Source: Phycisphaera mikurensis NBRC 102666
GTDB lineage: Bacteria; Planctomycetota; Phycisphaerae; Phycisphaerales; SM1A02
Assembly (NCBI GenBank): GCA_945870475.1
Contig: CAMBSR010000097.1
Span: 1-8,050, forward strand
Direction: 5' to 3'
DNA: 8,050 nt
Below, one piece after another: positions 6,675 through 8,050 of this stretch (its first letter is position 1; each line of letters begins with the position of its first letter). The translations under genes and the position numbers were made by a program. Below the pieces are notes generated by a model. That model was not told the DNA's origin, searched no databases, and saw only the letters and a program-made list of their open reading frames with translations.

Positions 6675-6782
6675 AGCCTAAATAGGTGCCGTGTTAATGC
6701 GGCACCTATTTGTCATGGCAGGCGCGTCAATCCCGCTGCGGCGCAAATAGGTGCCGCATTAACACGGCACCTATTTAGGCTC
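6674..6782. repeat. REPIN/BIME-like element: two perfect 39-bp inverted arms, each a hairpin
   Basis: Arm one (6674-6712) and arm two (6744-6782) are perfect reverse complements over 39 bp around a 31-bp spacer (6713-6743). Within arm one, AAATAGGTGCCG (6680-6691) and CGGCACCTATTT (6700-6711) pair as a 12-bp stem over the loop TGTTAATG. Arm two repeats this at 6745-6756 and 6765-6776 with the loop CATTAACA. As plus-strand RNA, arm one can extend by two G-U pairs to a UUAA loop, while arm two cannot, so each arm has a direction. This nested architecture is that of paired REP sequences, which REP-associated tyrosine transposases are known to mobilise in other bacteria; no transposase is in this window. 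The element is AT-rich relative to its surroundings and sits between convergent genes, where it may also act as a two-way terminator, although no long T tract follows. Confidence 0.85.
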
Positions 6783-7436
6783 TTGACGCTTCAGCGTGAC
6801 CGCATGGAACGGCCGCCCCTCGCGCTGGTACTTGCGCTCGAAGTTCGTTCCCACCACCTCGCCCTCGGCGGCGCTCGCCGGCCGCGCGAAATCCACCGGC
6901 GCAAAGAGGTGCCCGTTGCGGGCGATGTGCTCCTCGTACCACGCCCACAGCGCGTCATGGTCGGTGACCAGGCGCAGCTCGCCGCCCGGGCGGAGCACGC
7001 GGTGGAACTGCGCCAGCGTCGCGTCCTGCACCACGCGGCGCTTGTGGTGGCGCGCCTTGGGCCAGGGGTCGCTGAAGTAGAGATGCCCCACCGAGCATGA
7101 ACCGTCCGCGAGCCAGTGCGTAACGAACTCGGTGGCATCCGCGTAGAGCATGCGCACGTTGGGGAGCGCCGCGCGCCGGATGCGGTCGGCCGCGTAGCGG
7201 TAGAACTCGCCCGCGTACTCGATCCCCAGGAAGTTCACGTCCGGGTGCGACGGCGCTTCCTGCAGGAGGAACGTGCCCTTCCCCGAGCCGATCTCGAGCT
7301 CGAACGGCGCCTCCGGCCGCGCAGGGAAGAAGTACGCGGGGCCCAGCCGACCGGCTTCCGCCGGAGGAAGCTCGCGCTGCGAGAGCCCGACGCCGGTGAC
7401 GTCGAGCGTGCGACCGTGACCAAGTCCGAACGACAT
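6771..7436 (-). CDS. trmB: tRNA (guanine-N7)-methyltransferase TrmB
   Basis: The 221-residue enzyme should methylate N7 of guanosine 46 in the variable loop of tRNAs using S-adenosylmethionine, in the cytoplasm. Family motifs are present in order: the SAM-binding ELEIGSGKG (46-54), GIEY (71-74), the acidic DA (100-101), the signature FSDPWPKARHHKRR (121-134) and the C-terminal TNFERKYQREGR (197-208). The ATG at 7436, giving MSFGLGHGR, is preferred over the upstream in-frame ATG because it gives the normal family length and lies 7 nt after a TATCCT box. The last residues, EPK, and the TAG stop are encoded by the outer end of the repeat element, so the native C-terminus may have been altered by its insertion. 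This lies beyond the catalytic core, so activity is probably kept. Confidence 0.95.
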   Translation of the reverse strand: MSFGLGHGRTLDVTGVGLSQRELPPAEAGRLGPAYFFPARPEAPFELEIGSGKGTFLLQEAPSHPDVNFLGIEYAGEFYRYAADRIRRAALPNVRMLYADATEFVTHWLADGSCSVGHLYFSDPWPKARHHKRRVVQDATLAQFHRVLRPGGELRLVTDHDALWAWYEEHIARNGHLFAPVDFARPASAAEGEVVGTNFERKYQREGRPFHAVTLKRQEPK

Positions 7437-7443
7437 GCGGCGA

Positions 7444-7449
7444 AGGATA
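7444..7449 (-). promoter_or_regulatory. -10-like box of trmB (leaderless geometry)
   Basis: On the minus strand TATCCT ends 7 nt before the trmB ATG, with TCGCCGC between and no Shine-Dalgarno sequence. It lies in the 71-bp gap (7437-7507) behind the upstream hydrolase gene, so trmB can have its own promoter. I see no convincing -35. Confidence 0.6.
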
Positions 7450-7507
7450 ACGGAATGCAGCGTGGATCCCGCAGACGCCGGCACGACCCGCACGTCGACC
7501 TGCTCTG

Positions 7508-8050
7508 TTACCTGGTGGGCGGCACCGGCACGGGCATCGGCATCGGCACCGGCATCCCGCCGGGCGCCGCACCCGGTGCGGGCTTGGGCAACGGCGGCAA
7601 GTTGCGCGACGGCTGAGCCAGCACCCACGCGGCGATCGCGTCGAGCACCTCCGGCGACATGGTGGTGTCGATGGTGGTGTATTCCTCCAGCGATCCCGTC
7701 TTTGCGGGCTGGAACAGGTGGTTGAGGCCAGGCATCACCTTCACGGTGGCCTGCGCGCGGGGGTCCTTGGACGCCGCTTCCTTGAGCGCCGCCTCGATGG
7801 GGGGCACGTTCTGCTCCGCGGAGACCTGGGCATCGAGCGTGCCGTTCAGCACCATCACCGGGCAGCTCACTTGGCGCAGGGCCTCGGCAGGGTCAAGCGT
7901 CAGGAACCGCTTCATCCACGGCGAGTTCACCTGCTGCACCGCGCCGTCGGCCTGCTGGTCGATGGCAGCCTCGGGGATCTTGGTCATGTCCATGCCGCCG
8001 AGCTTGGCCTGCGAAAGCACCAGTTCGCGCGCACGCGCCTTGAGGACCAC
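7508..8050 (-). CDS. Alpha/beta hydrolase, C-terminal part (partial at window edge)
   Basis: The frame is open to the window edge and ends with TAA at 7510-7508; 180 residues are visible. They match the C-terminal third of alpha/beta-fold hydrolases. SPWMKRFLTLDP is followed by the strand CPVMVLNGTLDAQV, with the likely catalytic Asp (visible residue 73), then the strand TVKVMPGLNHLFQ with the likely catalytic His (111), and the closing helix SPEVLDAIAAWVL. The nucleophile serine and oxyanion region would lie upstream of the window. These features are usual in esterases and dienelactone-hydrolase or S9-like enzymes; the substrate is unknown. The first visible codons are probably internal and not a start. 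After residue 147 comes a Pro-rich tail with Pro-Met/Pro-Val repeats that is not part of the fold. The product may be exported, but its N-terminus is not visible. Confidence 0.85.
   Translation of the reverse strand: MVLKARARELVLSQAKLGGMDMTKIPEAAIDQQADGAVQQVNSPWMKRFLTLDPAEALRQVSCPVMVLNGTLDAQVSAEQNVPPIEAALKEAASKDPRAQATVKVMPGLNHLFQPAKTGSLEEYTTIDTTMSPEVLDAIAAWVLAQPSRNLPPLPKPAPGAAPGGMPVPMPMPVPVPPTR
7521..7556 (-). repeat. Tandem hexamer GGCAYS encoding a Pro-Met/Pro-Val tail
   Basis: Six consecutive hexamers of the form GGCA(C/T)(C/G) on the plus strand encode, on the minus strand, the MPVPMPMPVPVP stretch close to the C-terminus of the hydrolase. The array follows a Pro/Ala/Gly linker. Copies differ only at their last two positions, which suggests expansion by slippage. 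The tail is likely disordered and length-variable. Confidence 0.75.

Noticed and set aside
6713..6743. Possible cargo or small gene in the spacer of the inverted element
   Set aside because: The spacer is 31 bp with no gene; it fits the spacer of a paired REP rather than a transposon body.
6674..6782. CRISPR-like or insertion sequence interpretation of the repeats
   Set aside because: Only two inverted arms, no direct repeats with unique spacers, no cas gene and no transposase within the element.
7437..7628. Upstream in-frame start for trmB at 7628
   Set aside because: It would add 64 low-complexity residues overlapping the hydrolase tail on the same strand; the start at 7436 gives the normal family length and has a promoter box.

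Overview
The window is GC-rich bacterial DNA with dense, mostly single-gene transcription units. Ten protein-coding genes can be supported, eight complete and two cut by the window edges. No rRNA, tRNA, CRISPR array, phage gene or transposase gene was seen. The composition, the Gly-rich exported protein with secretin-N/STN-like segments, the orphan HAMP-histidine kinase and the small Cys4 protein resemble what I know of Planctomycetota (Phycisphaerae-like) genomes. That placement is an inference from style, not a marker-gene assignment.

Layout. Positions 1-147 hold the C-terminal end of an unrecognised plus-strand gene. Positions 273-4317 form a tight three-gene plus-strand operon with 4-bp stop/start overlaps: an exported Gly-rich protein, an MFS transporter and a GT-C (PMT/ArnT-like) membrane glycosyltransferase. 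A 101-residue protein of unknown function follows at 4328, apparently with its own promoter. A membrane histidine kinase lies convergently on the minus strand (4682-5926). A small protein with two ClpX-like Cys4 zinc sites (5953-6291) is transcribed divergently from the kinase, followed by a STAS-domain protein (6321-6668). On the minus strand are trmB (tRNA m7G46 methyltransferase, 6771-7436) and the C-terminal part of an alpha/beta hydrolase (7508-8050).

Two non-coding patterns stand out. First, between the convergent STAS and trmB genes is a 109-bp element made of two perfect 39-bp inverted arms around a 31-bp spacer. Each arm is itself a 12-bp-stem hairpin, so the whole has the architecture of a REP doublet (REPIN/BIME). 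It supplies the trmB stop codon, and an extra copy of its core motif TAGGTGCCG carries the STAS stop codon. Second, the genes that start their own transcription units have a TAnnnT box ending exactly 7 nt (once 9 nt) before the start codon, which is the geometry of leaderless mRNAs. The genes inside the overlapping operon lack it, and the first gene of that operon instead has a Shine-Dalgarno sequence. The kinase and zinc-protein promoters overlap back to back.

Functionally, the operon combines export or surface structure (first gene), small-molecule transport and lipid-linked sugar transfer, but a shared pathway cannot be read from the sequence. The kinase and STAS protein are both signalling parts, but no response regulator, anti-sigma kinase or sigma factor is present to join them into a circuit.
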